A stretch of 39,625 bases of DNA from JBAZDC01 sp041654595 (GCA_964551305.1 CAZKBT010000030.1:1-39625), one strand, 5' to 3'; shown: positions 22,459 to 31,705, counted from the stretch's first letter. The notes: generated from the letters alone by a model not told the origin. Numbers and translations: made by a program.

Positions 22459-23856
22459 TTACTGATTCGTCGTCATCGCCAGCGGATCGATCCAGGCATC
22501 GTATTGTTCCGCGTTCAGGTACCCCAGGGCCAACGCCGCTTCGCGCAACGTGGTTTCTTCTTTTTGCGCCTTCTTGGCGATCGCCGCCGCCTTGTCGTAG
22601 CCAATATGCCGATTCAACGCGGTCACCAGCATCAGGTTGCGCTCGAGATTGCGGTCGATATTCTTCCGGTTGGGCTCGATACCCGCCGCGCAATGATCGT
22701 TGAAAGCCAGGCAGGCGTCGCTCAGCAGTTCCAAGCTTTCCAGGACGTTGTGCACCATGACGGGCTTGTAGACGTTCAGCTGGAAATTGCCCTGGCTGCC
22801 TGCGAACGCGGTGGCGGCGTCGTTGCCGTAGACCTGGACGCAAACCATCGTCATGGCTTCGCATTGGGTGGGGTTGACCTTGCCCGGCATGATGGAGGAG
22901 CCCGGCTCGTTGTCGGGGATGCGCAGTTCGCCGATGCCGCAGCGCGGGCCGCTGGCCAGCCATCTTACGTCGTTCGCCATTTTCATCAAGGCGCCGGCGA
23001 GCGTGCGCAGCGCCGCCGACACGTTGACCAGCGCGTCATGGGCCGACAAGGCGAAGAACTTGTTGTCAGCGGAACGAAACGGCAGGCCCGTCATGTCGGC
23101 AATGTATCGCGCGGCCAAGTCCCCGAACTTCGGATGCGCGTTCAAGCCCGTGCCGACCGCGGTGCCGCCGATGGCCAGGTCATAGACGCCCGCCAGGTTG
23201 CTGTTCAGGTTTGCCAGCGCGAAATCGATCTGCGCCACCCATGAGCCGATTTCCTGCCCGAGGGTGATGGGCGTCGCGTCCTGCAAATGCGTGCGGCCGG
23301 TTTTGACGACGTCCTGGTATTCGACGGCCTTGGCGGCCAGGGTGTCGCGCAGGCGTGTCACCGCCGGAAACAGCTTGCGCTGCAATTGCCGGCCGACCGC
23401 GATATGCATGGCGGTCGGAAACGTATCGTTGGATGACTGGCCGCGATTGACGTGATCGTTGGGATGGACGGGCTTCTTGCTTCCCATTTGTCCGCCCGCC
23501 AGCTCGATGGCGCGGTTCGATATGACCTCGTTGGCGTTCATGTTGGATTGCGTGCCCGACCCGGTCTGAAACACCACGAGGGGAAACTCGTCGTTGAGTT
23601 TGCCTTCGATGACCTCGTCGGCGGCTTGGATGATCAGCTTGGCGACGTCGCCGGGCAGCTCGCCCAGCTCCGCATTGGCCTGGGCCGCCGCTTTCTTCAA
23701 GATGCCCAGGGCTTCGATGACCGGCGGCTGCCATTTGAAACGCTCGACGCCGATAGGAAAGTTTTGTATCGATCTCTGGGTTTGCGCTCCCCAATACCGA
23801 TCGGACGGTACGTTTATTTCGCCCATCGAATCGCTTTCAACGCGCGTATCAACCAT
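22459..23856 (-). CDS. fumC: Class II fumarate hydratase
   Basis: The protein has about 465 residues. It shows all features of FumC: TGSGTQSNMNANEVISNRAI, HPNDHVNRGQSSNDTFPTAM, the catalytic-loop signature GSSIMPGKVNPTQCEAM and GSQGNFQLNVYKPV. The iron-independent tetramer interconverts fumarate and malate in the TCA cycle. I prefer the ATG at 23856, with GGAG about 10 bases upstream; the ATG at 23865 is also possible but leaves only one base after GGAG. It lies about 60 bases after an Epd-like gene. Confidence 0.96.
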   Translation of the reverse strand: MVDTRVESDSMGEINVPSDRYWGAQTQRSIQNFPIGVERFKWQPPVIEALGILKKAAAQANAELGELPGDVAKLIIQAADEVIEGKLNDEFPLVVFQTGSGTQSNMNANEVISNRAIELAGGQMGSKKPVHPNDHVNRGQSSNDTFPTAMHIAVGRQLQRKLFPAVTRLRDTLAAKAVEYQDVVKTGRTHLQDATPITLGQEIGSWVAQIDFALANLNSNLAGVYDLAIGGTAVGTGLNAHPKFGDLAARYIADMTGLPFRSADNKFFALSAHDALVNVSAALRTLAGALMKMANDVRWLASGPRCGIGELRIPDNEPGSSIMPGKVNPTQCEAMTMVCVQVYGNDAATAFAGSQGNFQLNVYKPVMVHNVLESLELLSDACLAFNDHCAAGIEPNRKNIDRNLERNLMLVTALNRHIGYDKAAAIAKKAQKEETTLREAALALGYLNAEQYDAWIDPLAMTTNQ

Positions 23857-23918
23857 TTTATTCATGCTCCATGAGTATCAGAAAATTGGGCGCCCGGCCC
23901 TTCCTTTCCCGGGAAGGA

Positions 23919-24965
23919 TCAGCGCGGACAGGCCGCTTCGGCAAAGCGCGCTGCCCAGGCGGCGGCGGTATCCAGCATGCGGTTGGCAAAGCCCCATTCA
24001 TTATCGAACCAGACGAATACGTTGGCAAATCCATCGCCGTTCGTGCGGGTCTGGCTGCCGTCGATAATGACGGAATGGGGATTGTGATTGAAGTCCACCG
24101 ATGCATGAGGCGCGTGGGTATAGGCAATCAGGCCGGGAGAACGATCGGCCGCGGCCTTCAGCGCCGCATTCACATCGTCGGAATGTGCGTCGCGCTCCAA
24201 GGTGGCGATCAGATCGATCGCCGATACGTTCAGCGTCGGCACCCGTATGGCCTTGGCCTGCACCCTGCCCTGCAAATAGGGCAGGAATCGCTCGACGCCC
24301 TGGGCCAGGCCGGTCGATACCGGAATGATGGACTGCATGGCTGATCGCGTGCGGCGCAGATCCGCATGATGATAGCCGTCGATCAGCGGCTGGTCATTCA
24401 TGACGGAATGCAAAGTCGTCAGGAAGGCGCGTTTCAGGCCGAACGCATCGTTCAACGCGTCCAGCACGGGAATGATGGCGTTGGTCGTGCAGGAGGCGTT
24501 CGAGACGATGCGTTCGTCGCCCGACAAGCCGTTCTGGTTGATGCCGTACACCACGGTGAAGTCCACGGCCTGGGCGCTTTGCGCGGGATGGGACACCAGC
24601 ACCCTGGGGGCGCCTGCCTGGATGAATCGGCTTATTTCTTCCCGGCTGCTGTACAAGCCGGAACATTCCAGGATGATGTCGATGCCCATGCCGGCCCAAT
24701 CGATCTTCTCCGGCGCGCGTTCGTGCGTTACCCGCACGATCTTTCCGTTGACGGCCAGGTTATCCCCAGCCTGCTCGACCTTGCCGGGGAACAAACCGTG
24801 GGTGGAGTCGAACTGCGACAGATACACCATCGAGGCGAGGTCCGCCGGTTCGTTGATGGCGACGACTTCCAGCACGCCCTTCAGCGGCGACTCCTGCAAA
24901 GCGCGCAGCACGCATCGGCCGATACGGCCGTAGCCATTGATAGCAAGTCGGACAGGACGGCTCAT
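23919..24965 (-). CDS. epd: Erythrose-4-phosphate dehydrogenase / GAPDH-like protein
   Basis: The protein has about 348 residues from the ATG at 24965 (another at 24971). The NAD-binding start VRLAINGYGRIGRCVLRALQ and catalytic NASCTTNAIIPVLDAL place it in the GAPDH family. HSVMNDQPLIDGYHHADLRR and TRSAMQSIIPVSTGLAQGVE resemble E. coli Epd, which oxidises erythrose 4-phosphate to 4-phosphoerythronate for pyridoxal phosphate synthesis, more than glycolytic GAPDH. No pdxB is nearby, although a D-2-hydroxyacid dehydrogenase gene lies three genes upstream. A catabolic GAPDH role remains possible. Confidence 0.82.
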   Translation of the reverse strand: MSRPVRLAINGYGRIGRCVLRALQESPLKGVLEVVAINEPADLASMVYLSQFDSTHGLFPGKVEQAGDNLAVNGKIVRVTHERAPEKIDWAGMGIDIILECSGLYSSREEISRFIQAGAPRVLVSHPAQSAQAVDFTVVYGINQNGLSGDERIVSNASCTTNAIIPVLDALNDAFGLKRAFLTTLHSVMNDQPLIDGYHHADLRRTRSAMQSIIPVSTGLAQGVERFLPYLQGRVQAKAIRVPTLNVSAIDLIATLERDAHSDDVNAALKAAADRSPGLIAYTHAPHASVDFNHNPHSVIIDGSQTRTNGDGFANVFVWFDNEWGFANRMLDTAAAWAARFAEAACPR

Positions 24966-24978
24966 GGGCATCTCGAAA

Positions 24979-25767
24979 TCAGAAAGTAATGGAGTAACCG
25001 CCATCGACGACCAGGATGTGGCCGTTTACGTATGACGCGCTGGACGAAGCCAGAAACACGGCCGCGCCGGCGATCTCATCGGGCCGGCCCCATCGGCCCG
25101 AGGGATTGCGGCCGACCAGCGCGGGGCCTCGAACGGGATCGTTCACCAGCGCCGCGTTGGTCTCGGTCGCGAACGTGCCCGGCGCGATGCCGTTGCTGGT
25201 GATGCCCGCCGGACCGAACTCGACCGCCAGCGCCCGCACCAGTCCGGCGAGCCCCTGCTTGGCGATAGGATAGATCGCATCGCCCGGATTGGCCAGCTCG
25301 CCCGCGATCGACGTAAGGGTAATGATCCTGCCCTGGCGGCCATGATCGCGCATCGCGGCGGCGCTCAACCGGGACAACTCGATCGCGGCCAGCAGGTCGA
25401 CCCGGATCAAGGTCTGGACATCGGCCGTGGACGATTCCGCCAGAGGCTGGCGCATCCTTATTCCGACATTGTTGACCAGGATGTCCGGCGTGCCCGCCAG
25501 CGAGGTTAGTTCCGCATAGGACGCGGCGAGCCGTTCCAGGTCGCCGATGTCCTGGACGTAGGGATGGGCCGTGAAGCCGTGGTTGCCTAGCCGGGCCACG
25601 GTATCGAGCACGCGCTGTCGGCTGCGGCCGTTGATGATGACCCGCGCCCCGCTTGCGGCATAGGCCGAGGCGATCTCCAGGCCCAGACCTTGGGTGGATC
25701 CAGTGATGAGCGCCAGTTTGCCGGCCAACGAAAAGCTCGGAGGATGATGGGATGTGGACGAGGTCAT
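24979..25767 (-). CDS. SDR-family oxidoreductase
   Basis: The protein has 262 residues from the ATG at 25767. That ATG overlaps the stop of the glycerate kinase gene as ATGA, which favours translational coupling and rules out a much longer frame running upstream. It is a classical short-chain dehydrogenase: cofactor loop LITGSTQGLGLEIA, NNVG, active-site Ser in TLTSIAGE, YPIAKQG (YxxxK) and the C-terminal ILVVDGGYSITF. It resembles 3-oxoacyl-ACP- and gluconate 5-dehydrogenase-like members. The substrate is unknown; its neighbours suggest a three- or four-carbon sugar acid or aldehyde. Confidence 0.88.
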   Translation of the reverse strand: MTSSTSHHPPSFSLAGKLALITGSTQGLGLEIASAYAASGARVIINGRSRQRVLDTVARLGNHGFTAHPYVQDIGDLERLAASYAELTSLAGTPDILVNNVGIRMRQPLAESSTADVQTLIRVDLLAAIELSRLSAAAMRDHGRQGRIITLTSIAGELANPGDAIYPIAKQGLAGLVRALAVEFGPAGITSNGIAPGTFATETNAALVNDPVRGPALVGRNPSGRWGRPDEIAGAAVFLASSSASYVNGHILVVDGGYSITF

Positions 25768-26924
25768 GGCGAAGAATGCAAAGAGGCCGCCTGATGAGCG
25801 GCGACCCAAACGCGCATGCAGTCCGAGGCTCGTTCGCGCAATAAACGCGATGCGTTTTCGCATGCGTAGGCCAAATCGACGGGACCCGGGGTCAAACTGA
25901 ACGCCGCCGTGATGCCCACGCCATAGAGTGCTTGATACGCATCGCCCAGCGAGCCGGCCAAGGCGATGACGGGAATGCCGCCGGCTTGCCGCGCATAACG
26001 CGCCACGCCCGCCGGGGTTTTCCCCAGCAAGGTCTGGGCATCCATACGCCCTTCTCCGGTGAACACCAGGCCGGCGCCCTTCAAGGCCTGCGGCAAGCCG
26101 GCCAGCTCCGCCACGAGTTCGACGCCCGGCCGGAAGGTGGCGTCGAAAAAGGTTTTCACCGCGAATCCCAGGCCTCCCGCCGCCCCCATGCCGGGCAGGT
26201 TCCGTTCGTCTTTGCCGAACGCTTGCGCGCAATAGTCGGCGAAACGACCCAGCGCATCATCCAGCTGCCGAACTTGCTCCGGCGTTGCGCCCTTCTGCGG
26301 GCCGAATATGGCGCTTGCCCCCTGCGGGCCGCACAAAGGATTGTCCACGTCGACCGCCAGCTCGAAGGTGACGTCCTGCAGGCGCTTATCCACACCCGAC
26401 GCATCCATGCGGTCCAGGCGCCGCAAGGCCGCGCCGCCTCTTGGCAGGGGCCGGCCGTCTTCATCCAGGAAACGAACGCCCAGGGCTTCCAGCAAGCCGG
26501 CGCCGGCGTCGTTGGTGGCGCTGCCGCCCAAGCCGATCACGATATGCCGGGCGCCGTCGTCGACCGCCTGGATGATGAGCTGTCCGACACCGTAGCTGCT
26601 GGCGGCCATGACGTCGCGCTGATCCGCGGCGATGCGTTCCAGCCCCGCCGCCTCCGCCATTTCTATGAATGCCCGGCCTCGACCCAGCCACCCCCAGCTC
26701 GCCTGCACCTGGCGGCCGTTGGCGTCGCATGCCGTCCGGACGCGGCGTTGACCGCCCGTGGCCGCAAGCACGGCGTCCAGAGAGCCTTCGCCGCCGTCCG
26801 CCATCGGCACGCACACGACGTCCGCGTCGGGCAGGACGTCGCGTACGCCGGCCGCTATCGCTTGCGCGACCTCGACGGCGCTAAGGCTTTCCTTGTATGA
26901 ATCCGGAGCAATGACGATGCGCAT
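25764..26924 (-). CDS. Glycerate kinase, GarK/GlxK family
   Basis: The 386-residue protein opens with MRIVIAPDSYKESLSAVEVA and contains PMADGGEGSLDAVLAATGG and VIGLGGSATNDAGAGLLEAL, the signatures of type I glycerate kinase (glycerate 2-kinase in E. coli). LVFTGEGRMDAQTLLGKTPA lies near the end. It phosphorylates D-glycerate to 2-phosphoglycerate and feeds lower glycolysis. No Shine-Dalgarno sequence is visible before the ATG. It follows a hydroxyacid dehydrogenase gene that may make glycerate from hydroxypyruvate. Confidence 0.93.
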   Translation of the reverse strand: MRIVIAPDSYKESLSAVEVAQAIAAGVRDVLPDADVVCVPMADGGEGSLDAVLAATGGQRRVRTACDANGRQVQASWGWLGRGRAFIEMAEAAGLERIAADQRDVMAASSYGVGQLIIQAVDDGARHIVIGLGGSATNDAGAGLLEALGVRFLDEDGRPLPRGGAALRRLDRMDASGVDKRLQDVTFELAVDVDNPLCGPQGASAIFGPQKGATPEQVRQLDDALGRFADYCAQAFGKDERNLPGMGAAGGLGFAVKTFFDATFRPGVELVAELAGLPQALKGAGLVFTGEGRMDAQTLLGKTPAGVARYARQAGGIPVIALAGSLGDAYQALYGVGITAAFSLTPGPVDLAYACENASRLLRERASDCMRVWVAAHQAASLHSSP

Positions 26925-26971
26925 GATAAACGACGTATCAAAAAGCGGAGGATAAAAACGGCCAGTGAAAG

Positions 26972-27949
26972 TCAGGCTGGCAGCTCGACGGTACGCCGAG
27001 GCTCGCCGCGATGAAAGGCCTCGATGTTCTCGATCAGCTGGTCCGCCAACTCCTGGATGGCTTGCTCGCTGGCCCAGGCCACATGCGGCGTCAAGATGAA
27101 ATTGGGCAGCTCCAGCAACTGCATCAAGATGCTATCGGCGGCCGGCGGCTCGGGCGAAGCGACGTCGAAACCCGCGCCGCCCAGCTGGCCGGAACGTAGG
27201 GCCTTGGCCAGGGCGGGCTCGTCGACGAGTCCGCCCCTGGCGGTATTGATCAGCAAGGGTTTCTGCTTCATCAAGGCGAATTCGCGCTCTCCGATCAGCC
27301 CCCGGTTCTGCTCGGTCAAGGGACAATGCAAGGTGATGATGTCGCTCTGCGCAATGAGCGTATCGAAAGGCGTATACAGGCGACCAGGACGGTCGACCCC
27401 TTTACGGGCGGCGAAGCTGACTTTCATGCCCAATGCGCGACCGATGGCGGCGACCGCCTGGCCCAGCTCGCCTTCGCCGATGATGCCCAACGACGATCCC
27501 TTCAGATCCTTGATGGGATGGTCGAAATAGCAGAATTGGCCCGACTGCTGCCAGCGCCCCGCCGCAACTGAATTGTGATAAGCCACGATACTGCGCCGCA
27601 ATGCGAAGATCAGCGCATAGGTGTGCTCGGGCACCGTGGTTCCCGCGTAGCCGCGGATATTGCAGACGGTGATGTTCTGCGCCGCGCAGTAACGCAGATC
27701 GACGTTGTCCGTCCCGGTCGCCGCCACGGCGATCAAGGACAGGCGAGGCGCGCCGGCCAGCGCCGATGCGTCCAGCCGCACTTTGTTGACGATGACGATA
27801 TCCGCGTCGGCGATGCGTTCGGCTACCTGGTCCGGGGCGGTCCTGCCGTGGATGTGGAGCTCGTTTTCAAAGGAAAACGGGTTCAGCCTAGTGGAGGGAG
27901 AGATCGTATCCCTGTCCAGGAATACGATCTTGCAGCGGGTTTGAGTCAT
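26972..27949 (-). CDS. D-2-hydroxyacid dehydrogenase, probable hydroxypyruvate/glyoxylate reductase
   Basis: The 325-residue protein has the NAD(P)-binding loop LGIIGEGELGQAVAAIGRAL; family members more often read GxGxxG with a small residue at the second x. The catalytic Arg is in LLINTARGGLVDE, the Glu in ASPEPP, and the His in ILTPHVAWAS. It belongs to the glycerate dehydrogenase group (HprA-like), which interconverts hydroxypyruvate and D-glycerate. The adjacent glycerate kinase gene makes a hydroxypyruvate-to-2-phosphoglycerate route likely. It lies 30 bases after livF on the same strand. Confidence 0.88.
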   Translation of the reverse strand: MTQTRCKIVFLDRDTISPSTRLNPFSFENELHIHGRTAPDQVAERIADADIVIVNKVRLDASALAGAPRLSLIAVAATGTDNVDLRYCAAQNITVCNIRGYAGTTVPEHTYALIFALRRSIVAYHNSVAAGRWQQSGQFCYFDHPIKDLKGSSLGIIGEGELGQAVAAIGRALGMKVSFAARKGVDRPGRLYTPFDTLIAQSDIITLHCPLTEQNRGLIGEREFALMKQKPLLINTARGGLVDEPALAKALRSGQLGGAGFDVASPEPPAADSILMQLLELPNFILTPHVAWASEQAIQELADQLIENIEAFHRGEPRRTVELPA

Positions 27950-27979
27950 GACCTTGCAAACGGAAAATTCCGGTCGCGA

Positions 27980-28681
27980 TCATGCCCCCAAATACGCTTT
28001 GCGGACATCATCGTTGACCAGCAGATTGGCGCCGGTGTCGGCAAGCACTACTTTACCAGTTTCCAGCACATAACCGCGATCCGCGATTTGCAGCGCCTTG
28101 TGCGCGTTCTGTTCCACGAGGAAGACCGTCACGCCTTCTTCGCGTATGGTGCGGATGATGTCGAATATCTGCGCGATGATGAGCGGCGCCAACCCCAGCG
28201 TGGGTTCGTCGAGCAACAGCATCTGGGGCTTGGTCATCAGCGCGCGGCCTATCGCCAGCATTTGCTGTTCTCCGCCGGACATCGTTCCCGCCCGTTGATT
28301 CGCCCGTTCCTTCAAGCGCGGAAACAGCGTATAGACGTGCTCGAGTCCTGCGTCGACTTCCTGGGATGCCAGGAAAAAGCCCCCCATCTTCAGGTTCTCG
28401 GACACCGTCAAATCCGGAAACACCCTTCGGCCTTCCGGCGAAATGGCGATGCCGCGCTGCATGATGATGTGGGTCTGCTCCTGGGTGATGTCTTTGTCCA
28501 GGAACGTGATCCGCCCCGAGCTGGCCCGGGGCGATCCGCACACCGTCATGAGCAAGGTCGTCTTGCCCGCGCCGTTGGCGCCGATCAGGGTGACGATTTC
28601 GCCCTTGTTGACTTCGACGGAAACATTCTCAAGCGCCTGGATTGCACCATAATGCGTCGATACGTTTTCAAGCTTGAGCAC
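27980..28681 (-). CDS. livF: Branched-chain amino acid ABC transporter ATPase LivF
   Basis: The 233-residue ATPase shows Walker A LIGANGAGKTTLL, signature GTMSGGEQQMLAIGRAL, Walker B MLLLDEPTLGLAP and the switch His-like FLVEQNAHKAL. This last pattern, with Gln-Asn in place of the usual His-Asp, is typical of LivF. The start is GTG at 28681, directly next to the livG TAA, with GGGAG eight bases upstream inside livG. It pairs with LivG to power the HM permease. Confidence 0.95.
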   Translation of the reverse strand: MLKLENVSTHYGAIQALENVSVEVNKGEIVTLIGANGAGKTTLLMTVCGSPRASSGRITFLDKDITQEQTHIIMQRGIAISPEGRRVFPDLTVSENLKMGGFFLASQEVDAGLEHVYTLFPRLKERANQRAGTMSGGEQQMLAIGRALMTKPQMLLLDEPTLGLAPLIIAQIFDIIRTIREEGVTVFLVEQNAHKALQIADRGYVLETGKVVLADTGANLLVNDDVRKAYLGA

Positions 28682-29449
28682 TTATTCTTCTCCCAGATAG
28701 GCTTTGATGACGCGGGGGTCGGTGCGCACGTCGTCGGGCAGCCCTGTCGTGATCGGCTTGCCGTGCTCCATGACCAGGATGCGATCCGAGACGCCCATGA
28801 CCAGGCTCATATCGTGTTCGATCAGCAACACGGCCACGTCGAATTCCCTTCGCAGCTGGTCTATCAGTTTTTGCAGATCCCGTTTTTCCTGAGGGTTCAA
28901 GCCCGCGGCGGGCTCGTCCAGCATCAGCAGGCGCGGCTTGGTAATCATGCATCGCGCGATTTCGAGGCGCCGTTGGTGGCCATAGGCCAGGTTGCCCGCT
29001 TCGCGGTTGGCGAAATCCCGTATGCCCATGAAATCGAGCCATTGAACGGCGGCACGTTGGGCTTCGAGTTCGGAGCGGCGATAGGCCGGAGTCTTGAGCA
29101 AGCCGGGCAGCAAGCCAGTCTTGATTTGCGTATGCTGGGCCACCAGCAGGTTTTCCAATACGGTCAGGTTCTTGAACAGGCGCACGTTCTGAAATGTGCG
29201 CACGAGCCCTTCCCGAGCCACTTTATGGCTGGGCATGCCGGTGATGTCCTTGTCGTCCATGACGATGGAACCCGAGCTGGGTTTGTAGAAGCCGCCGACG
29301 CAGTTGAATACGGTCGTCTTCCCCGCCCCGTTCGGGCCGATGATGGCGAACACCTCGTCCCGTTTCACGTCGAAACTTACCTGATCGACGGCCAGCAGGC
29401 CGCCGAACCGCATCGTCAGGCCGGATACTTTCAATAAGGTTTCGCTCAT
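28682..29449 (-). CDS. livG: Branched-chain amino acid ABC transporter ATPase LivG
   Basis: The protein has 255 residues from the ATG at 29449, which overlaps the livM stop as ATGA. A longer reading from 29503 lies inside livM and is not used. Walker A is IIGPNGAGKTTVFN, the signature reads LAYGHQRRLEIARCM, Walker B is LLMLDEPAAGLNPQE, and LIEHDMSLVMG carries the switch His. It contains the LivG-typical insert around SSGSIVMDDKDITGMPSHKV. With LivF it forms the ATPase pair of the LIV importer. Confidence 0.95.
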   Translation of the reverse strand: MSETLLKVSGLTMRFGGLLAVDQVSFDVKRDEVFAIIGPNGAGKTTVFNCVGGFYKPSSGSIVMDDKDITGMPSHKVAREGLVRTFQNVRLFKNLTVLENLLVAQHTQIKTGLLPGLLKTPAYRRSELEAQRAAVQWLDFMGIRDFANREAGNLAYGHQRRLEIARCMITKPRLLMLDEPAAGLNPQEKRDLQKLIDQLRREFDVAVLLIEHDMSLVMGVSDRILVMEHGKPITTGLPDDVRTDPRVIKAYLGEE

Positions 29450-30672
29450 ACCCGCAACTCCACCTGAGGACGCTTGACCGGCAAGAAGCCCTGGGGCCGC
29501 CACATCATCATCAATACCATCACCAAGCCAAAAATCAACATGCGATATTCGGCGAATTCACGCGCGATTTCAGGCACGACCGTCAGCACGATGGCGGCCA
29601 ATATCACGCCGACTTGGGATCCCATGCCGCCCAGCACCACGATGGCCAGGATCAGGGCCGACTCGATGAAGGTAAAGGATTCGGGGTTGACCAGGCCTTG
29701 ACGGGCGGCGAAGAATGCGCCGCCGAAACCCGCGAACATGGCGCCCATGGTGAACGCCGACAGCTTGATGTTGGTGGGATTCAGGCCCAGCGAGCGGCAA
29801 GCGATTTCATCTTCGCGCAAGGCTTCCCAGGCTCGGCCGATGGGCATGCGGATGACGCGTGACGATACGAACAAGGTAATCAGCGCCAGGCACAAAGCCA
29901 TCAGGTAAAGATAGATCACGACGTCCTGGTTCTGGAACGTCCAGCCCATCAGCTCGTGAAACGTCGTTTCCCCTTCGGGAGCACGGCGCGCCATGGGAAA
30001 GCCGAACACCGTCGGCTTGGGAATGCCCGAAATGCCGTCCGGCCCACCCGTGACGGTATACAGATTGATCAGCAGCAGCCGTATGATCTCGCCGAAACCC
30101 AAGGTGACGATGGCCAGGTAGTCGCCGCGTAAACGAAGCACGGGAAAGCCGAGCAGGTAGCCGAAAAGCGCGGCCATGCCGCCGGCGAAGGGCAATGCCT
30201 CCCAGAAGCCCCAGCCCGCCCAGTGGTAAAGCAAGGCGTACGTATATGCGCCGACGGCATAGAATCCGACGAAGCCGAGATCGAGCAGCCCGGCGAAGCC
30301 CACGACGATGTTCAGGCCCAGGCCCAGCATGATGTAAATCAGTACCAGCGTCGCGATGTCGACTTGCGCGCGTCCCGTGAAAAACGGCCATACCAGGGCG
30401 ACGGCCACCATCACGAAAATGATGCCGCGCCGCGCCTTGTCGGATAGGACGGGCAGCGAGACGGATTTCCTGGGGCCCTTGTAAAGGCGTCCCAGTGACG
30501 GGCGCACGAGCTGGAAAAAGAAGACGATGGCCATGCCGATGAGAACCATGGGCCAATCGCTTTGCACTTGCGTCTGCGCGCCCACGCGCATGATCTGCAA
30601 GCCGAATATCGGCGCGATGATGATGCCGGCCAGGATGGCGGCGAAAAAGGCATTCTTGATAATGTGACCCAT
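29446..30672 (-). CDS. livM: Branched-chain amino acid ABC transporter permease LivM
   Basis: The 408-residue protein has about ten membrane helices. It shows FAGLLDLGFVGFYAVGAYTY, conserved in LivM, and the ATPase-contact loop GRAWEALREDEIACRSLGLN. A hydrophobic N-terminal extension of roughly 100 residues precedes the conserved core, similar in overall size to E. coli LivM (425). Start ATG overlaps the livH stop by one base (TGATG). It forms the channel with LivH. Confidence 0.94.
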   Translation of the reverse strand: MGHIIKNAFFAAILAGIIIAPIFGLQIMRVGAQTQVQSDWPMVLIGMAIVFFFQLVRPSLGRLYKGPRKSVSLPVLSDKARRGIIFVMVAVALVWPFFTGRAQVDIATLVLIYIMLGLGLNIVVGFAGLLDLGFVGFYAVGAYTYALLYHWAGWGFWEALPFAGGMAALFGYLLGFPVLRLRGDYLAIVTLGFGEIIRLLLINLYTVTGGPDGISGIPKPTVFGFPMARRAPEGETTFHELMGWTFQNQDVVIYLYLMALCLALITLFVSSRVIRMPIGRAWEALREDEIACRSLGLNPTNIKLSAFTMGAMFAGFGGAFFAARQGLVNPESFTFIESALILAIVVLGGMGSQVGVILAAIVLTVVPEIAREFAEYRMLIFGLVMVLMMMWRPQGFLPVKRPQVELRV

Positions 30673-31595
30673 CAGACTTTTTCCACTTCAGGTTTACCCA
30701 ACAGACCCGTCGGGCGAAACAGCAGTATCAGAACCAGCAAGCCGAACGCGACGATGTCCTTGTACTGCGAGGAAATGTAGGCTGCGGCGAAGGTCTCGGC
30801 CAGGCCCAGCAGTACGCCGCCCAGCATGGCGCCGGGAATGCTGCCGATGCCGCCCAGCACCGCCGCGGTAAACGCCTTGATTCCGGCGATAAAGCCGATG
30901 AAGGGATTCAGTTTGCCGATCGCCAAGGCAATGAGAACGCCGCCGACGGCGGCCAGCATGGCGCCGATGATGAAGGTGAAGGAAATGATCCGGTTGGTGT
31001 CGATGCCCAGCAGGTTCGCCATGCGCAAATCCTGCGAGCATGCCCGGGAAGCGCGGCCGATGCGGGAGTACTTGATGAACAGGGACAGCGCGATCATCAG
31101 CACGACCGTCACCAGAATGATCATGATGCGCGAGTACGGTGCCATGACCGTGAATTCGCCAAGCTGCAGCTGCGCCGCGCCAGTGACCAGGGCCGGCACC
31201 GCCATGTCGCGCGCGCCCTGCCCGATTGCAACCCAGTTCTGCAGGAAGATCGACATGCCGATGGCGGAGATCAGCGGCACGAGACGCGGTCCGCCGCGCA
31301 AGGGGGCGTAGGCCACTTTTTCGATGGCATAGCCGTAGACGGCCGTTACCAGCATGGCGACAATCAGCATCAGCAGGATGACTAACGCGATCGGCAGGCC
31401 GCTGCCCACGCCGATGATCGACAGCGTTACAAGGCCGACGTAGGCGCCGATCATGTAGATTTCGCCGTGCGCGAAGTTAATCATGCCAATGATGCCGTAG
31501 ACCATCGTATAGCCGATGGCTATCAGCGCATAGATGGCGCCCAGCGACAGCCCGTTGAAGAGCTGCTGCATGAATTGGGGGATGAAATCGGACAT
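30672..31595 (-). CDS. livH: Branched-chain amino acid ABC transporter permease LivH
   Basis: The 307-residue protein has about eight membrane helices and opens with QQLFNGLSLGAIYALIAIGY then TMVYGIIGMINFAHGEIYMI, the LivH signature. The coupling loop GRASRACSQDLRMANLLGID is present. It is the first gene of a tightly overlapping livHMGF set. A 110-base gap with two hairpins separates it from the receptor gene upstream. It forms the inner-membrane channel with LivM. Confidence 0.95.
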   Translation of the reverse strand: MSDFIPQFMQQLFNGLSLGAIYALIAIGYTMVYGIIGMINFAHGEIYMIGAYVGLVTLSIIGVGSGLPIALVILLMLIVAMLVTAVYGYAIEKVAYAPLRGGPRLVPLISAIGMSIFLQNWVAIGQGARDMAVPALVTGAAQLQLGEFTVMAPYSRIMIILVTVVLMIALSLFIKYSRIGRASRACSQDLRMANLLGIDTNRIISFTFIIGAMLAAVGGVLIALAIGKLNPFIGFIAGIKAFTAAVLGGIGSIPGAMLGGVLLGLAETFAAAYISSQYKDIVAFGLLVLILLFRPTGLLGKPEVEKV

Positions 31596-31613
31596 AGGTC
31601 AGGAAATCCAATT

Positions 31614-31693
31614 GAGCAGTCGAACAAGGCGTTCGCCCTGGACTGCTCATGGGGAAGAGAAAGGACTCCCGTCCGACGTGGCGGATGGGAGTC
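31614..31693 (-). other. Two hairpins between livJ-type receptor and livH
   Basis: GACTCCCGTCCG (31664-31675) pairs with CGGATGGGAGTC (31682-31693) in a 12-bp stem with one wobble. GAGCAGTC (31614-31621) pairs with GACTGCTC (31641-31648) around an inner GAAC/GTTC stem. Neither has a strong T tract on the minus strand. They may allow partial termination or protect the receptor mRNA end, giving more receptor than permease. Confidence 0.5.
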
Positions 31694-31705
31694 AAGGCTA
31701 CGCTA

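Noticed and set aside
25768..26232. N-terminal extension of the SDR gene to 417 residues
   Set aside because: It lies wholly inside the glycerate kinase gene in another frame; the SDR fold starts just after the ATG at 25767.
27575..29437. A 620-codon open frame on the plus strand opposite livF, livG and the hydroxyacid dehydrogenase
   Set aside because: It spans three well-supported genes on the other strand and shows no motif; it is a shadow frame.
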